64,000 nt of DNA from positions 62,001 through 126,000 of the forward strand of contig NZ_QLVD01000004.1 in the NCBI RefSeq assembly GCF_003352835.1, in the 5' to 3' direction. Each line of letters opens with the position of its first letter. Positions within the stretch are counted from its first letter, which is position 1. This document shows, one piece after another, positions 32,275 through 41,346 of the stretch. Position numbers and translations under genes: made by a program. Source of the stretch: Ornithinimicrobium murale. Its GTDB lineage: Bacteria; Actinomycetota; Actinomycetes; Actinomycetales; Dermatophilaceae. The notes below the pieces were generated by a model. That model did no database searches. It worked only from the letters and a program-made list of their open reading frames with translations, and was not told the origin of the DNA.

Positions 32275-33464
32275 CGACCCTCCCGCACCACGGGCCGGTC
32301 CTCAGCATCAGCCAGCGGCACCTCGGCCACGAGCGTGAACCCGTGCGGACTGTGCTGCACGGTCACTGTGCCACCACGCCCGGCCAACCGTTCCCGGAGG
32401 CCGATGAGCCCGGTGCCCCTCCGCAGACTGCCCGGTGTGCCGCGCCCGTCATCGGCGACGGTCACCCGCGCCCGTCCGTCGCTGCGGCCCACCGAGACCC
32501 GACAGGTGCGTGCCCCGGAGTGCCGCAGGACATTCGTGGTGGCCTCGCGGACCACCCACGCCAGCTGTCGCTCGGCCCCCGGGTCGAGACCGGGCGGGAC
32601 ATGGCCGATCTCCGGCGCGATCCCACCGGCCCGCAGGGCGGCCGCGGCACGGGAGATCTCGTCCTCCAGACTGCCCTCGCGATAGCCAGCCACCGCCTGA
32701 CGCACCTCGGTGAGCGCGGACCGTCCCAGCGTCTCGATCTCGGAGCCGTGCTCGGCCGCGGCGGCCGGGTCGGCCTCCGCCAACCGGCGCACCGCCTCGG
32801 CCTTGACGACGATGACGGACAGGGTGTGGCCGAGCAGGTCGTGCAGGTCCCGGGAGAACCGCATGCGCTCCGCGCTCACCGCCGCCTCGGCGAGCTGCCG
32901 GCGGGTGCGGGCCAGCTCCTGGACGGTCGCGGCCAGACGGTGCACGACGAAGGTGCCCATCCCGCTGAGCACCGTGGTGATGGTCAACCAACTGACCACA
33001 CCCCAGCCCCACCCGGCCGCCAGGCCGCCAGCGCCGCCCAGCACCCCGAGCGCCACCATCGTGAGAGGCACGGCCCGGGGAGGGAGCACGACGGCCGCCG
33101 CGATGGCGAGCAGGGCCAGCGTCATGAACGCGATCTCGGAGGCCGCCACGGCGCGGATCGTCCACAGGATCGTGCCGACCAGGGCGGCCAGCAGACTGAG
33201 CGGAACCCACGACGGGAGGCGGAACCGGGCTGCATCGACCGGGCGGTAGAAGGTGCTGATCGTGGCCCAGAAGGCTGCTCCAGCGGCCACCAGCAGCAAC
33301 ACATCTCGCCACAGGTGGTCCTGGGCGGCCGCGATGACATAGGCGCCCAGCAGCAGCGGGGCCCAGATCAGGACGAGCCACCGGCCGTGCCGGACCAGCG
33401 GACTCGGGGACAGCATGACATCCGGGGCCGTGCAGGCCTCCGGCTCCTGGTGCTCTGCGTTCAT
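32271..33464 (-). CDS. DesK-like sensor histidine kinase
   Basis: 397 residues: about five N-terminal membrane segments (30-170), HisKA_3 dimerisation domain with His208 in [17 protein letters not shown], and a compact HATPase domain with NVLRHSGA and [20 protein letters not shown]. The membrane-embedded sensor is of the DesK type, which often reads membrane state; the signal here is unknown. ATG 33464 was chosen over a longer frame. It forms a pair with the response regulator, and the DUF6069 protein is upstream on the same strand. Confidence 0.9.
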   Translation of the reverse strand: MNAEHQEPEACTAPDVMLSPSPLVRHGRWLVLIWAPLLLGAYVIAAAQDHLWRDVLLLVAAGAAFWATISTFYRPVDAARFRLPSWVPLSLLAALVGTILWTIRAVAASEIAFMTLALLAIAAAVVLPPRAVPLTMVALGVLGGAGGLAAGWGWGVVSWLTITTVLSGMGTFVVHRLAATVQELARTRRQLAEAAVSAERMRFSRDLHDLLGHTLSVIVVKAEAVRRLAEADPAAAAEHGSEIETLGRSALTEVRQAVAGYREGSLEDEISRAAAALRAGGIAPEIGHVPPGLDPGAERQLAWVVREATTNVLRHSGARTCRVSVGRSDGRARVTVADDGRGTPGSLRRGTGLIGLRERLAGRGGTVTVQHSPHGFTLVAEVPLADAEDRPVVREGR

Positions 33465-33513
33465 CGCGGACACTGGTGCCAACGGTACGCCGGTCCGACC
33501 CTGCCCCGGGAGA

Positions 33514-33993
33514 TCATCCGGTCGCCCCCGCGCGGCTCCGCCCAGGGAGGGCCAGGATGAGGATGCCCGCGACGAGCACGTGCAGCAGGGCGAGCGCCAC
33601 GGTGCCCCCACTGCTCTGCGCGAGAGTCAGGGGACCGCACAGGGACAACAGGGCCACGAGGCTGGCGACCCAGCGCCAGATCGTGGCGCCCCGTGAGGTG
33701 AGCCGTTGCAGGACGGCCAGCAGGGACCACCCCAGCAGTCCGGCGACCACGGTGGAGGTGATGACGGCACCGGCGGTGACCGGGGCCGCGCTCCTCGCGC
33801 CCGGACCTTCCAGGACCTGCAGGTCGGTGCCGAGGACGGGGCCGGCGACCAGCCACAGGAGCACGGCTGCTGCCGTGGCGCCGGCGATGACGAGGGCACG
33901 CCGGGAGCGCTGCGCCTGCGGGCGCGGGTCCGCGGTGGTCCGAGTGGGGTCGGAGACGGTGGACGGCTGCCTGGCGGTCGTGTGGTGGGTCAT
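33514..33993 (-). CDS. DUF6069-like membrane protein
   Basis: 159 residues with a polar N-terminus (about 1-30) and four hydrophobic segments ending in [19 protein letters not shown]. It matches the small four-helix DUF6069 proteins often encoded beside two-component systems; function unknown. ATG 33993 lies 7 nt after a minus-strand TAGCGT. It is 49 bp before the kinase gene and may share its transcript. Confidence 0.72.
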   Translation of the reverse strand: MTHHTTARQPSTVSDPTRTTADPRPQAQRSRRALVIAGATAAAVLLWLVAGPVLGTDLQVLEGPGARSAAPVTAGAVITSTVVAGLLGWSLLAVLQRLTSRGATIWRWVASLVALLSLCGPLTLAQSSGGTVALALLHVLVAGILILALPGRSRAGATG

Positions 33994-34000
33994 GCCGACA

Positions 34001-34006
34001 ACGCTA
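34001..34006 (-). promoter_or_regulatory. -10 element of leaderless DUF6069 gene
   Basis: Minus-strand TAGCGT, 7 nt before ATG 33993. Confidence 0.6.
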
Positions 34007-34086
34007 GAAATCACCACCGCTCACCGGCTAGATACTGATGTCGTCGGTGCGCCAGTACATCTGTCCTCGGGACGCCGTCGCGCAGG

Positions 34087-34092
34087 TAGCCT
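34087..34092 (+). promoter_or_regulatory. -10 element of leaderless cysS operon
   Basis: TAGCCT, 7 nt before GTG 34100. Confidence 0.6.
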
Positions 34093-34099
34093 TGTCCGC

Positions 34100-35554
34100 G
34101 TGACCCTGCGCCTGTATGACACCGCGACCCGTGAGCTGCGTGACTTCGAGCCCCTGGAGCCGGGCCGGGCAGGGATCTACATCTGTGGTCTCACCACACA
34201 GGGCTCTCCCCACATCGGGCACATCCGGTTTGCCGTGGCCTTCGACATCCTGCGCCGCTGGCTGGTTCGGGGACACCGCTTGGACGTCACCCTGATCCGC
34301 AATGTCACCGACATCGACGACAAGATCCTGCGCAAGTCCGCAGAGAACGACCGGCCCTGGTGGGCCTGGAGCTATCTGCACGAGCGGGCGACGACCCAGG
34401 CGCTGGAGACCCTCGGGGTGCTGGCCCCGACCTACGAGCCGCGGGCGACGGGGCACATCACCGAGATGGTCGAGCTGATCGATGCCCTGGTCGAGCGCGG
34501 CCATGCCTACCCGGCGGCCGACGACAGCAGCGACGTCTACTTCGATGTCCGCTCCTGGGCCGACTACGGGGAACTGACCCACCAGAAGATCGAGGACATG
34601 GAGCCTGCCGCGGACGCGGACCCGCGCGGCAAGCGCGACCCCCGGGACTTCGCGCTGTGGAAAGGCGCCAAGCCGACCGAGCCGGCCACCGCGAGCTGGC
34701 CCACGTCCTACGGACGGGGTCGCCCGGGCTGGCACCTGGAGTGCTCGGCCATGGCGCGCAAGTATCTCGGCGACACCTTCGACATCCACGGCGGCGGGGT
34801 CGACCTGCGGTTCCCGCACCACGAGAACGAGCAGGCCCAGTCCCGTGCAGCCGGCCTGGGGTTCGCCCGCTACTGGCTGCACAACGCCTGGGTGACCCTC
34901 AGCGGCGAGAAGATGAGCAAGTCCCTGGGGAACACGCTGACGGTCGCCGAGCTCACCAAGACCACGCGACCGCTGGTGCTGCGCTACTACCTGGGGGCGG
35001 CGCACTACCGCTCCACGATCGAGTACGGCGACCACTCCCTGGACGAGGCGGCCTCGGCCGTCGAACGGATCGAGGGCTTCCTGCAGCGGGCGCTCGACCT
35101 CGTCGATGACTCGGGCGCCGTGATCCAGGAGGCCGCGACGGTCGCGGTCCCCACGGCGTTCGCCGCTGCCCTGGATGACGACGTCAACGTGCCCGAGGCG
35201 CTCGCGGTGCTCTTCGGGGCGGTCCGTGAGGGCAACCGGACCCTCGAGCAGGGCGAGGGTGCCGACCGAGGTGCGCTGCGGCATACCATCCTGCAGGTCC
35301 TGGCGATGACCGACATCCTGGGCATCAACCCGCTCGACCCCGTCTGGGGAAGCGCGGGCACCACGGGCTCGGCCGAGCAGGTCCTGGACGCCCTGGTGCA
35401 GGACCGGCTGGACGCCCGGGCAGCCGCCCGCGCCGACCGTGACTTCGCCACCGCAGATGCCATCCGGGACGAGCTCACCGCACGTGGCATCGTGATAGAG
35501 GACACCCCCGCCGGCGCCCGCTGGGTGCTGGACCGTCAGCAAGGACCGAGGTAG
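34100..35554 (+). CDS. cysS: Cysteinyl-tRNA synthetase
   Basis: 484 residues, class Ia. Cys29 (YICGLTTQ) and WHLECSAMA plus [10 protein letters not shown] supply the zinc site that selects cysteine. The ATP signature is intact as HIGH at 38-41 and KMSKS near 272. The GSPHIGHIR and [11 protein letters not shown] wording is that of CysS1, not of the related MshC. GTG 34100 is leaderless; a far longer open frame exists upstream, but that part shadows the DUF6069 gene. rlmB follows after 5 bp and the NUDIX gene after another 6 bp. Confidence 0.96.
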   Translation: MTLRLYDTATRELRDFEPLEPGRAGIYICGLTTQGSPHIGHIRFAVAFDILRRWLVRGHRLDVTLIRNVTDIDDKILRKSAENDRPWWAWSYLHERATTQALETLGVLAPTYEPRATGHITEMVELIDALVERGHAYPAADDSSDVYFDVRSWADYGELTHQKIEDMEPAADADPRGKRDPRDFALWKGAKPTEPATASWPTSYGRGRPGWHLECSAMARKYLGDTFDIHGGGVDLRFPHHENEQAQSRAAGLGFARYWLHNAWVTLSGEKMSKSLGNTLTVAELTKTTRPLVLRYYLGAAHYRSTIEYGDHSLDEAASAVERIEGFLQRALDLVDDSGAVIQEAATVAVPTAFAAALDDDVNVPEALAVLFGAVREGNRTLEQGEGADRGALRHTILQVLAMTDILGINPLDPVWGSAGTTGSAEQVLDALVQDRLDARAAARADRDFATADAIRDELTARGIVIEDTPAGARWVLDRQQGPR

Positions 35555-35559
35555 ATCAC

Positions 35560-36501
35560 GTGGCAGGCAACAGTCAGCGCAAGGGTGCCGTCCGCAAGAG
35601 CGCCAAGAAGGGCCCCCAGGTCGGCAGCGGCGGGCAGCGTCGCAAGGGGCTGGAGGGCCGTGGCCCGACCCCCAAGGCCACCGAGCGCACCGGGCACCCG
35701 GCCGCGCGACGTGCCCGGACGAGCACCTCGACCCGACGCCCGGCACAGCGTGGCGCGCCCAAGGCGAGCACCGAGGTGATCACCGGCCGCAACTCCGTGC
35801 TGGAGGCGCTGCGCACCCACGTGCCGGCCAGCACCTTGTATGTCAGCACCCGGATGGAGTCGGACGACCGGATCAAGGAGTCGGTCAAGCTCGCCACCGA
35901 GCAGGGGATCGCGATCCTCGAGGCCAACAAGCCCGAGCTGGACCGCCTGACCGATGACGCGGTGCACCAGGGGATCGCGATGCTCGTCCCGCCCTACGAC
36001 TATGCCCACCCCGACGACCTGCTGTCCGCCGAGCTCCCGGGAAGCCCCCTGGTCGTGGCGCTGGACGGGATCACTGACCCGCGCAACCTCGGGGCGATCA
36101 TCCGCTCGGTCGGCGCCTTCGGTGGCCACGGCGTCGTGGTGCCGGCCCGTCGGTCGGCCGGGATGACCGCGGCCGCCTGGAAGACCTCGGCCGGTGCGGC
36201 GACCCGGGTGCGCGTCGCCCAGGCGACCAACCTGACGACGGCGTTGCAGGACTACAAGAAGGCTGGCTGCTTCATCATCGGGCTGGACGCCGACGGCGAC
36301 GTGGACCTTCCGGACCTCGAGCTCGCCGATCTGCCCCTGGTGGTCGTCGTCGGATCCGAGGGCAAGGGTCTGTCCCGCCTGGTCCGCGAGAACTGCGACC
36401 AGATCGTGTCGATCCCGATGGCTGGCGTGACCGAGTCGCTCAACGCCGGCATCGCCGGCGCGGTGACCCTCTACGAGATCGCCCGCAAGCGACAGCGCTG
36501 A
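35560..36501 (+). CDS. rlmB: 23S rRNA (guanosine-2'-O-)-methyltransferase RlmB
   Basis: 313-residue SPOUT methyltransferase that methylates G2251 of 23S rRNA. An 80-residue basic N-terminal extension (Lys/Arg/Gly-rich, probably RNA-binding) precedes the substrate-binding domain starting at [15 protein letters not shown]. The trefoil-knot motifs are [28 protein letters not shown] and [21 protein letters not shown] start, in operon with cysS. Confidence 0.94.
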   Translation: MAGNSQRKGAVRKSAKKGPQVGSGGQRRKGLEGRGPTPKATERTGHPAARRARTSTSTRRPAQRGAPKASTEVITGRNSVLEALRTHVPASTLYVSTRMESDDRIKESVKLATEQGIAILEANKPELDRLTDDAVHQGIAMLVPPYDYAHPDDLLSAELPGSPLVVALDGITDPRNLGAIIRSVGAFGGHGVVVPARRSAGMTAAAWKTSAGAATRVRVAQATNLTTALQDYKKAGCFIIGLDADGDVDLPDLELADLPLVVVVGSEGKGLSRLVRENCDQIVSIPMAGVTESLNAGIAGAVTLYEIARKRQR

Positions 36502-36507
36502 CCGATC

Positions 36508-36963
36508 GTGGCCACCGTCCGCGCCGCCACCCGCGGCCTCGTCGTCGCTGACGGCAAGCTGCTGGTGACCGTGCTGCATGGCACGACGGGGGAGTACTGG
36601 CTCACCCCGGGCGGTGGCCAGCGGTTCGGTGAGACCAAGCGGGAGAACGCCGAGCGGGAGGTTCTGGAGGAGACCGGCTACCACGTCCGGGCTGGGGACC
36701 TGGCCTGCGGCCGTGACTACCTCGGCGTGCGGCACTATCCGGAGTGGGACAGCGGCTTCCAGCAGACCGAGCTGTTCTTCTGGTGCACGCTGCTCGACGA
36801 CCGCCCCGATCGCTCGGCCATGGAGCCGGATGCCAACCAGAGCGGTGTGCTGTGGGTGCCGCTGGAGGATCTGGTCGGCTCCCCGCTCTTTCCGCGGCGG
36901 CTGGCCGCCTGGCTGCACGAGCCGCCTGAGGGCCGACCCGTCTGGCTGGGCGACATCAACTGA
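36508..36963 (+). CDS. NUDIX hydrolase
   Basis: 151 residues with a complete NUDIX box: GGGQRFGETKRENAEREVLE followed by ETGY (Gly-x5-Glu-x7-Arg-Glu-x2-Glu-Glu-x-Gly). The substrate cannot be inferred; KLLVTVLHGTTGEYWLTPGG resembles housecleaning enzymes of the MutT/ADP-ribose type. GTG start 6 bp after rlmB, last gene of the operon. Confidence 0.9.
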   Translation: MATVRAATRGLVVADGKLLVTVLHGTTGEYWLTPGGGQRFGETKRENAEREVLEETGYHVRAGDLACGRDYLGVRHYPEWDSGFQQTELFFWCTLLDDRPDRSAMEPDANQSGVLWVPLEDLVGSPLFPRRLAAWLHEPPEGRPVWLGDIN

Positions 36964-36984
36964 GCGATCAGCCGGCCCGCAGTT

Positions 36985-37130
36985 GGGGTGGTGCAGGGTC
37001 GGTGCGCCAGCGCGGGACACGCCGCGACGATAGTGGCACAGTGCACGACACGCCGGCGGGGTGGTGCAGGGTCGGTGCCCCAGCGCGCGACACGCCGCGA
37101 CGATAGTGGCACGGTGCACGACACGCCGGC
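36985..37130. repeat. Two 73-bp direct repeats of a dispersed element
   Basis: Copy A is 36985-37057 and copy B 37058-37130, with only a few differences. Each contains GACACGCCG near its middle and again near its end, about 29-30 bp apart, around a CGATAGTGGCAC core. A related segment lies in reverse orientation at 49591-49634. The array sits between the convergent NUDIX and DUF4032 genes. Confidence 0.85.
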
Positions 37131-37145
37131 GCGCGGCCCGGCGGC

Positions 37146-38387
37146 TCAGCCCTTGGTGCGGATCGGGATCTCCTGGGTGTCGAGGCCGAGCACGGCCACC
37201 TCGTCCGGCTTGCTGGGCAGCACCGTCGCGACATAGTCGGCCACCGCCTCCTCGAGCGGCACGTCATAGTCGGCCCGCTCCGAGAGGTACCACCGGTGCT
37301 CCAACAGTTCGTGGAAGAGCTCGGCCGGCTCCAGCTTGCTGCGCAGCTCCGGCGGGACAGTGCGGGTGATCGGCTCATAGATGCTGGAGAGCCAGTCGTG
37401 CGCGACGAGCTCCTCGTCGTCGTTCTGCCGGTTCTGCGAGGCGCGGTAGGCATCCAGGTCGTTGAGCAGCCGCCGCGCCTGGTTCTCCTCGACATCCTGA
37501 CCGGTGAGCCGCAGCAGGCGTCGGCTGTGGTGGCCGGCGTCCACGATCTTCGGCTCGATCTGGATGTGCGTGCCGTCCAGGTCGGTGCTCATCGCCAGCT
37601 CCCCGACATCGAACCCGAGGTTGTTCAGCCGGCGGATGCGCTCATCCACCCGCCAGCGGTCACCGCGCTCGAAGCGCTCGGTGGCGGTCAGCTCGCGCCA
37701 GAGCAACTCATAGCGGTGCATCAACCGGTCGGCGATCTCCAGGGCGTCGGCCTCCTCGGCGAGCAGCTCACCGGCCGCCAGGTCCATCAGCTCGCCGGCG
37801 ATGTTGCCGTGCGCGATGTGGAGATCGTGGTTGCGCTGGCCGTTGCTGAGTTGGTTGTGGACCTCGGCGGTCTCCGCGTCGACCAGGTAGGCCGCGAACT
37901 CACCGGCGTCCCGACGAAAGAGCGTGTTGGACAGGGACACATCGCCCCAGTAGACGCCGCCCAGGTGCAGACGCACCAGCAGGACGGCCAGCGCGTCCAG
38001 CACCCGGCGCGCGGTGTCGGGCCGCAGCCGCTGGCTGAAGATCGCGCGATAGGGCAGCGAGAACTTCAGGTGTCGGGTGACCAGGCAGGCGTCCAGCTCG
38101 TTGTCGTCGACATCGGTGCGCCCCGCGATGACCGCCAGTGGCTCGACCGCGGGCTGGTCGATCCGGCGCAGCAGCTGCAGCGTCTGGTACTCCCGCCGGG
38201 CCAGCTCGTCCTTGATCTCCTTGACGGCGATCACCCCGCCGGACAGCCGCACGAAGCGGACGACATGGCGCGAGATACCACGGGGCAGGGCAGCCAGGTG
38301 CTCCTCGGGCCACTCCTCCAGCGGCACCTGCCAGGGCAGGTCGAGGATGGCGGGGTCCGGCCGGGCGGCCGTGATCTGCAGGGCCAT
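37146..38387 (-). CDS. DUF4032 protein with kinase-like N-terminal region
   Basis: 413 residues. The N-terminal half (about 40-230) has a protein-kinase-like order: IAVKEIKDELARREYQTL as the Lys-bearing strand, VYWGDVSLSNTLF as the catalytic loop (Asp and Asn) and AYLVDAETAE as the metal-binding Asp. The C-terminal half is DUF4032, with LVAHDWLSSIYEPITRTVP. It probably phosphorylates a small molecule or lipid; the substrate is unknown. ATG 38387 is preceded by GAGGAGG. It lies after the ABC ATPase gene, behind a hairpin terminator. Confidence 0.82.
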   Translation of the reverse strand: MALQITAARPDPAILDLPWQVPLEEWPEEHLAALPRGISRHVVRFVRLSGGVIAVKEIKDELARREYQTLQLLRRIDQPAVEPLAVIAGRTDVDDNELDACLVTRHLKFSLPYRAIFSQRLRPDTARRVLDALAVLLVRLHLGGVYWGDVSLSNTLFRRDAGEFAAYLVDAETAEVHNQLSNGQRNHDLHIAHGNIAGELMDLAAGELLAEEADALEIADRLMHRYELLWRELTATERFERGDRWRVDERIRRLNNLGFDVGELAMSTDLDGTHIQIEPKIVDAGHHSRRLLRLTGQDVEENQARRLLNDLDAYRASQNRQNDDEELVAHDWLSSIYEPITRTVPPELRSKLEPAELFHELLEHRWYLSERADYDVPLEEAVADYVATVLPSKPDEVAVLGLDTQEIPIRTKG

Positions 38388-38402
38388 GGTGCCTCCTCTG
38401 CT

Positions 38403-38438
38403 GGGTGCGGTCAGGGCCATTGTCCCCCGACCGCACCC
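38403..38438 (-). terminator. Hairpin after the ABC ATPase gene
   Basis: GGGTGCGGTC (38403-38412) and GACCGCACCC (38429-38438) form a perfect 10-bp stem, with inner GGG/CCC pairs. No T-tract. It lies between the ATPase stop and the DUF4032 Shine-Dalgarno. Confidence 0.55.
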
Positions 38439-38483
38439 GAGCGCGTGCCGCCAGCCGGTATGCCGTCAGCTGGCCGAGTGAGC

Positions 38484-39566
38484 TCAGTCGCCGAGGCGGA
38501 GGCCGGACTCGGCGTGGAAGACGTGGATGTGGTCGGACTTGGGCAGGAAGTGGACGACCTCACCCTTCTGGGGTGGGGTCCGGCCGTCGACCCGGGCGAT
38601 GAACGGCCGGTCGTCGGTCACGGCCCCCGGCACCTGGCCGTAGACGTAGGCGTCCGCGCCGAGCTCCTCGACCACGTCGACCTCGACCGGGAGGCCGGTG
38701 CCGTCGGTCGTCATCGTCAGGTCCTCCGGGCGCACGCCGACCACGGCCCGCTCGCCTGCGCCGGCCAGGACGCCGCGCTCGATCGGCAGGGTGCCCTCAC
38801 CGAAGGTCACGCCACCGTCGGTGACCGCGACGTCCATCAGGTTCATCGCGGGGGAGCCGATGAACCCGGCCACGAAGACGTTGTCGGGGTGGTCGTACAT
38901 CCGGCGCGGGGCGTCACACTGCTGCAGGATGCCGTCCTTGAGCACGGCGACGCGGTCGCCCATCGTCATGGCCTCGACCTGATCGTGGGTGACGTAGACG
39001 GTGGTGACGCCGAGGCGGCGCTGTAGGGAGGCGATCTGGGTGCGCGTCTGCACGCGGAGCTTGGCGTCCAGGTTGGACAGTGGCTCATCCATCAGGAAGA
39101 CCTGAGGCTGGCGCACGATGGCCCGCCCCATGGCGACCCGCTGGCGCTGGCCGCCGGACAGTGCCTTGGGCTTGCGGTCCAGGTAGGGCTCCAGGTCCAG
39201 GATCTTGGCGGCCTCCTCAACGCGCTCCCGGATCTCCGCCTTGGACTTGCCCGCGATGCGCAGCGCGAAGCCCATGTTGTCGGCGACCGACATGTGGGGG
39301 TAGAGCGCGTAGTTCTGGAAGACCATCGCGACGTCGCGGTCCTTGGGCGGCAGGTCGGTGACCTCGCGGTCGCCGATCAGAATGCGCCCGGAGTTCACTT
39401 CCTCCAGGCCGGCGAGCATGCGCAGGCTGGTGGACTTGCCACAACCGGACGGGCCGACGAGCACGAGGAACTCGCCGTCGGCGATCTCAATGTCCAGGGA
39501 GTCCACGGCCGGGGTGTCCGAGCCGGGATACGTCCTGGTGGCCTTGTCGAAGGTCACTGTTGCCAT
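38484..39566 (-). CDS. Sugar ABC transporter ATP-binding protein (MalK/MsmK/UgpC type)
   Basis: 360 residues: ATPase domain with Walker A GPSGCGKST (about 38-46), signature LSGGQRQRV, Walker B FLMDEPLSNLDA and THDQVEAMTMGD, followed by the regulatory OB-fold tail (about 240-360) seen in MalK-type proteins. By position it energises the MalEFG-like permease encoded divergently 290 bp away, though such ATPases commonly serve several sugar porters. No specific gene symbol is given for that reason. Confidence 0.9.
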   Translation of the reverse strand: MATVTFDKATRTYPGSDTPAVDSLDIEIADGEFLVLVGPSGCGKSTSLRMLAGLEEVNSGRILIGDREVTDLPPKDRDVAMVFQNYALYPHMSVADNMGFALRIAGKSKAEIRERVEEAAKILDLEPYLDRKPKALSGGQRQRVAMGRAIVRQPQVFLMDEPLSNLDAKLRVQTRTQIASLQRRLGVTTVYVTHDQVEAMTMGDRVAVLKDGILQQCDAPRRMYDHPDNVFVAGFIGSPAMNLMDVAVTDGGVTFGEGTLPIERGVLAGAGERAVVGVRPEDLTMTTDGTGLPVEVDVVEELGADAYVYGQVPGAVTDDRPFIARVDGRTPPQKGEVVHFLPKSDHIHVFHAESGLRLGD

Positions 39567-39858
39567 AGTGGGACTTCTCCTTCACCGGCAGGAACGTGCC
39601 GGACGATCCGTTGTAAAGGACGGTCCCGCCAGCGGGTGCTGACGGAAAGCGCCGGGGCAGTAGTGCCCCGAGAGGTCCCGGCCCCCAAGGAGGCCGGTCA
39701 CCGGCGGCACTGCCCGTGACTGGTCACACCGTACTCCATTGCAAGATCTTGCAAGATGTGTAAGGTTCTGCCATGCTAACCCACGTCCTGTCCGGGACGA
39801 GCACCGGCGCAGGCCGGCCGCGACCCCTCGCGGAACACCGATGTTCGAAGGAGAACAC
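39567..39858. other. Divergent control region between the sugar ATPase and malE-like genes
   Basis: 292 bp without a gene. It holds a hairpin CGGGGCA / TGCCCCG (39653-39670), a second CCGGCC / GGCCGG hairpin shortly after, the TTGCAA operator at 39739-39754, and GAAGGAG as Shine-Dalgarno before ATG 39859. The hairpins would be in the 5' leader of the ATPase transcript. Confidence 0.6.
39739..39754. promoter_or_regulatory. LacI-family operator (MalR-like)
   Basis: TTGCAAGATCTTGCAA is a perfect 16-bp palindrome with a TTGCAA direct-repeat character, like the maltose-repressor operators of actinobacteria. It lies between the divergent transport genes, in reach of both promoters. The cognate repressor is probably the LacI protein at 43996. 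Confidence 0.7.
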
Positions 39859-41241
39859 ATGAAGCGCACGACCGGCGCGATCGCGATGGCGGGCATCACG
39901 GCCCTCCTGCTGACCGCCTGCGGTGGCGACACCGAGTCCGATGACCCCACGACTCCGGCTGGTGGCGAGGAGGAGTCCGAGGCCCCCGCTGACGACGCGG
40001 GTGAGGCCACTGACGAGGGTGAGGCCGCCGAGGAGACCGCCGCAGAGGGTGAGGGTGGTGACGGCGCCGAGGAGACCGCCGGCCCGCCGGCCGCCAGTGA
40101 CGGCACCAGTTTGGTGATCTGGGCGGACGACCTGCGCGCCGCGGCCATCGAGCCGCTGACCGAGACCTTCACCGCCGACACCGGAGTCGAGGTCACGGTG
40201 CAGATCGTCGCCCAGGAGAAGCTGCGCGAGCAGTTCAAGGACGCTGTCGGTCAGGGTGCGGGCCCCGACGTCACCATCGGCGCCCACGACTGGCTGGGCG
40301 AGCTCGTCCAGAACAATGTCGTGGCCCCCGTGCAGATCGCACCTGAGGTCGCCGAGCAGTTCGTGCCCGAGTCCATCGAGGCCGTGACCTTCGAGGGCCA
40401 AGTCTACGCCGTGCCCTACTCGGTCGAGTCCCTCGCGCTGATCCGCAACGCGGATCTTGCTCCGGAGGTTCCCGCCTCCATGGAGGAGCTGGTGACCGAC
40501 GGTGAGGCACTGGTCGAGGCCGGTGACACTGAGCTGGTCCTGGCCCAGGAGCTGGGCAAGGAGGGCAACGCCTACTCCATGTATCCCTACCTGGCGGCCT
40601 ACGGTCCCGGCATCTTCCCGCTTCTTGAGGAGGGTGGCTTCGACGGCAGCCAGTCGATCCTGGACTCCCCGGAGACGATCCAGGGCGCCGAGAAGCTGGC
40701 CTGGCTCGGTGAGGTCGGTGCGCTGAGCACCAACCAGGACGCCTCCAACGTCATCCCGAACTTCATCGACGGCAAGGCCGCCTACATGGTGTCCGGCCCC
40801 TGGGCGATCGATCAGATCACCGAGGGCGGCATCAACTACGCCATCGACCCGATCCCGGACTTCGAGGACGGCGGGGAGACCTCTCCCTTCCTCGGGGTCC
40901 AGGCGTTCTATGTCTCGGCCGAGTCGCTGAACCCGCAGATCGCCCAGACCTTCGTCCAGGAGTATGTCCCGACCGAGGAGATCCAGGTCGGCATGTTCGA
41001 GGCCGACCGTCGCCCGCCGGCGCTCTCTGCTGCGGCCGAGCAGGTCCAGGCCCAGGACCCGGACGTCGAGGCGTGGGCCACCGCCGCTGAGGGTGGCCTG
41101 CCGATGCCGAACATCCCGCAGATGAACGCCGTCTGGGGTCCGCTGGGCAAGGCGACCGCCGACATCGTCGACGGGGCCGACGCGGCCGAGCGGATGGGCA
41201 CCGCCCAGACCGAGGTCGCTGCCGCCCTCGGGGGCAAGTAG
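39859..41241 (+). CDS. Maltose/trehalose-type ABC transporter substrate-binding lipoprotein
   Basis: 460 residues: lipobox LLTAC (Cys about 21), then an unusually long acidic linker (about 22-80, mostly Glu, Asp, Ala and Gly), then an MBP-like domain from SLVIWADDLRAAAIEPL. DVTIGAHDWLGELVQNN, IKAAYMVSGPWA-type (here GKAAYMVSGPWAIDQI) and the SPFLGVQAFYVSA block are those of maltose/maltodextrin-binding proteins. The exact sugar is not decided; trehalose is possible given otsA/otsB nearby. GAAGGAG before ATG. Confidence 0.87.
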   Translation: MKRTTGAIAMAGITALLLTACGGDTESDDPTTPAGGEEESEAPADDAGEATDEGEAAEETAAEGEGGDGAEETAGPPAASDGTSLVIWADDLRAAAIEPLTETFTADTGVEVTVQIVAQEKLREQFKDAVGQGAGPDVTIGAHDWLGELVQNNVVAPVQIAPEVAEQFVPESIEAVTFEGQVYAVPYSVESLALIRNADLAPEVPASMEELVTDGEALVEAGDTELVLAQELGKEGNAYSMYPYLAAYGPGIFPLLEEGGFDGSQSILDSPETIQGAEKLAWLGEVGALSTNQDASNVIPNFIDGKAAYMVSGPWAIDQITEGGINYAIDPIPDFEDGGETSPFLGVQAFYVSAESLNPQIAQTFVQEYVPTEEIQVGMFEADRRPPALSAAAEQVQAQDPDVEAWATAAEGGLPMPNIPQMNAVWGPLGKATADIVDGADAAERMGTAQTEVAAALGGK

Positions 41242-41250
41242 CACCCACCG

Positions 41251-41289
41251 GATGGAGTATGCCGACCCGGCAGGTCGGCATACTCCATC
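41251..41289 (+). terminator. 17-bp-stem hairpin between malE- and malF-like genes
   Basis: GATGGAGTATGCCGACC (41251-41267), loop CGGCA, then its perfect complement (41273-41289). No T-tract follows and malF starts 57 bp later, so it is probably a partial terminator or a 3' stabiliser that sets a higher level of binding protein than of permease. Confidence 0.7.
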
Positions 41290-41346
41290 TGCCGGTCCCG
41301 GCTCCGCCGGTCCGGTTCCCTGACAACGTCGTCCTCTGGAGCAGTG

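Noticed and set aside
34100-35554. MshC (mycothiol ligase) instead of CysS
   Set aside because: It has the anticodon-binding C-terminal part and the wording of CysS1, and it is followed by rlmB as in other actinobacteria; MshC is shorter and differs around the HIGH motif.
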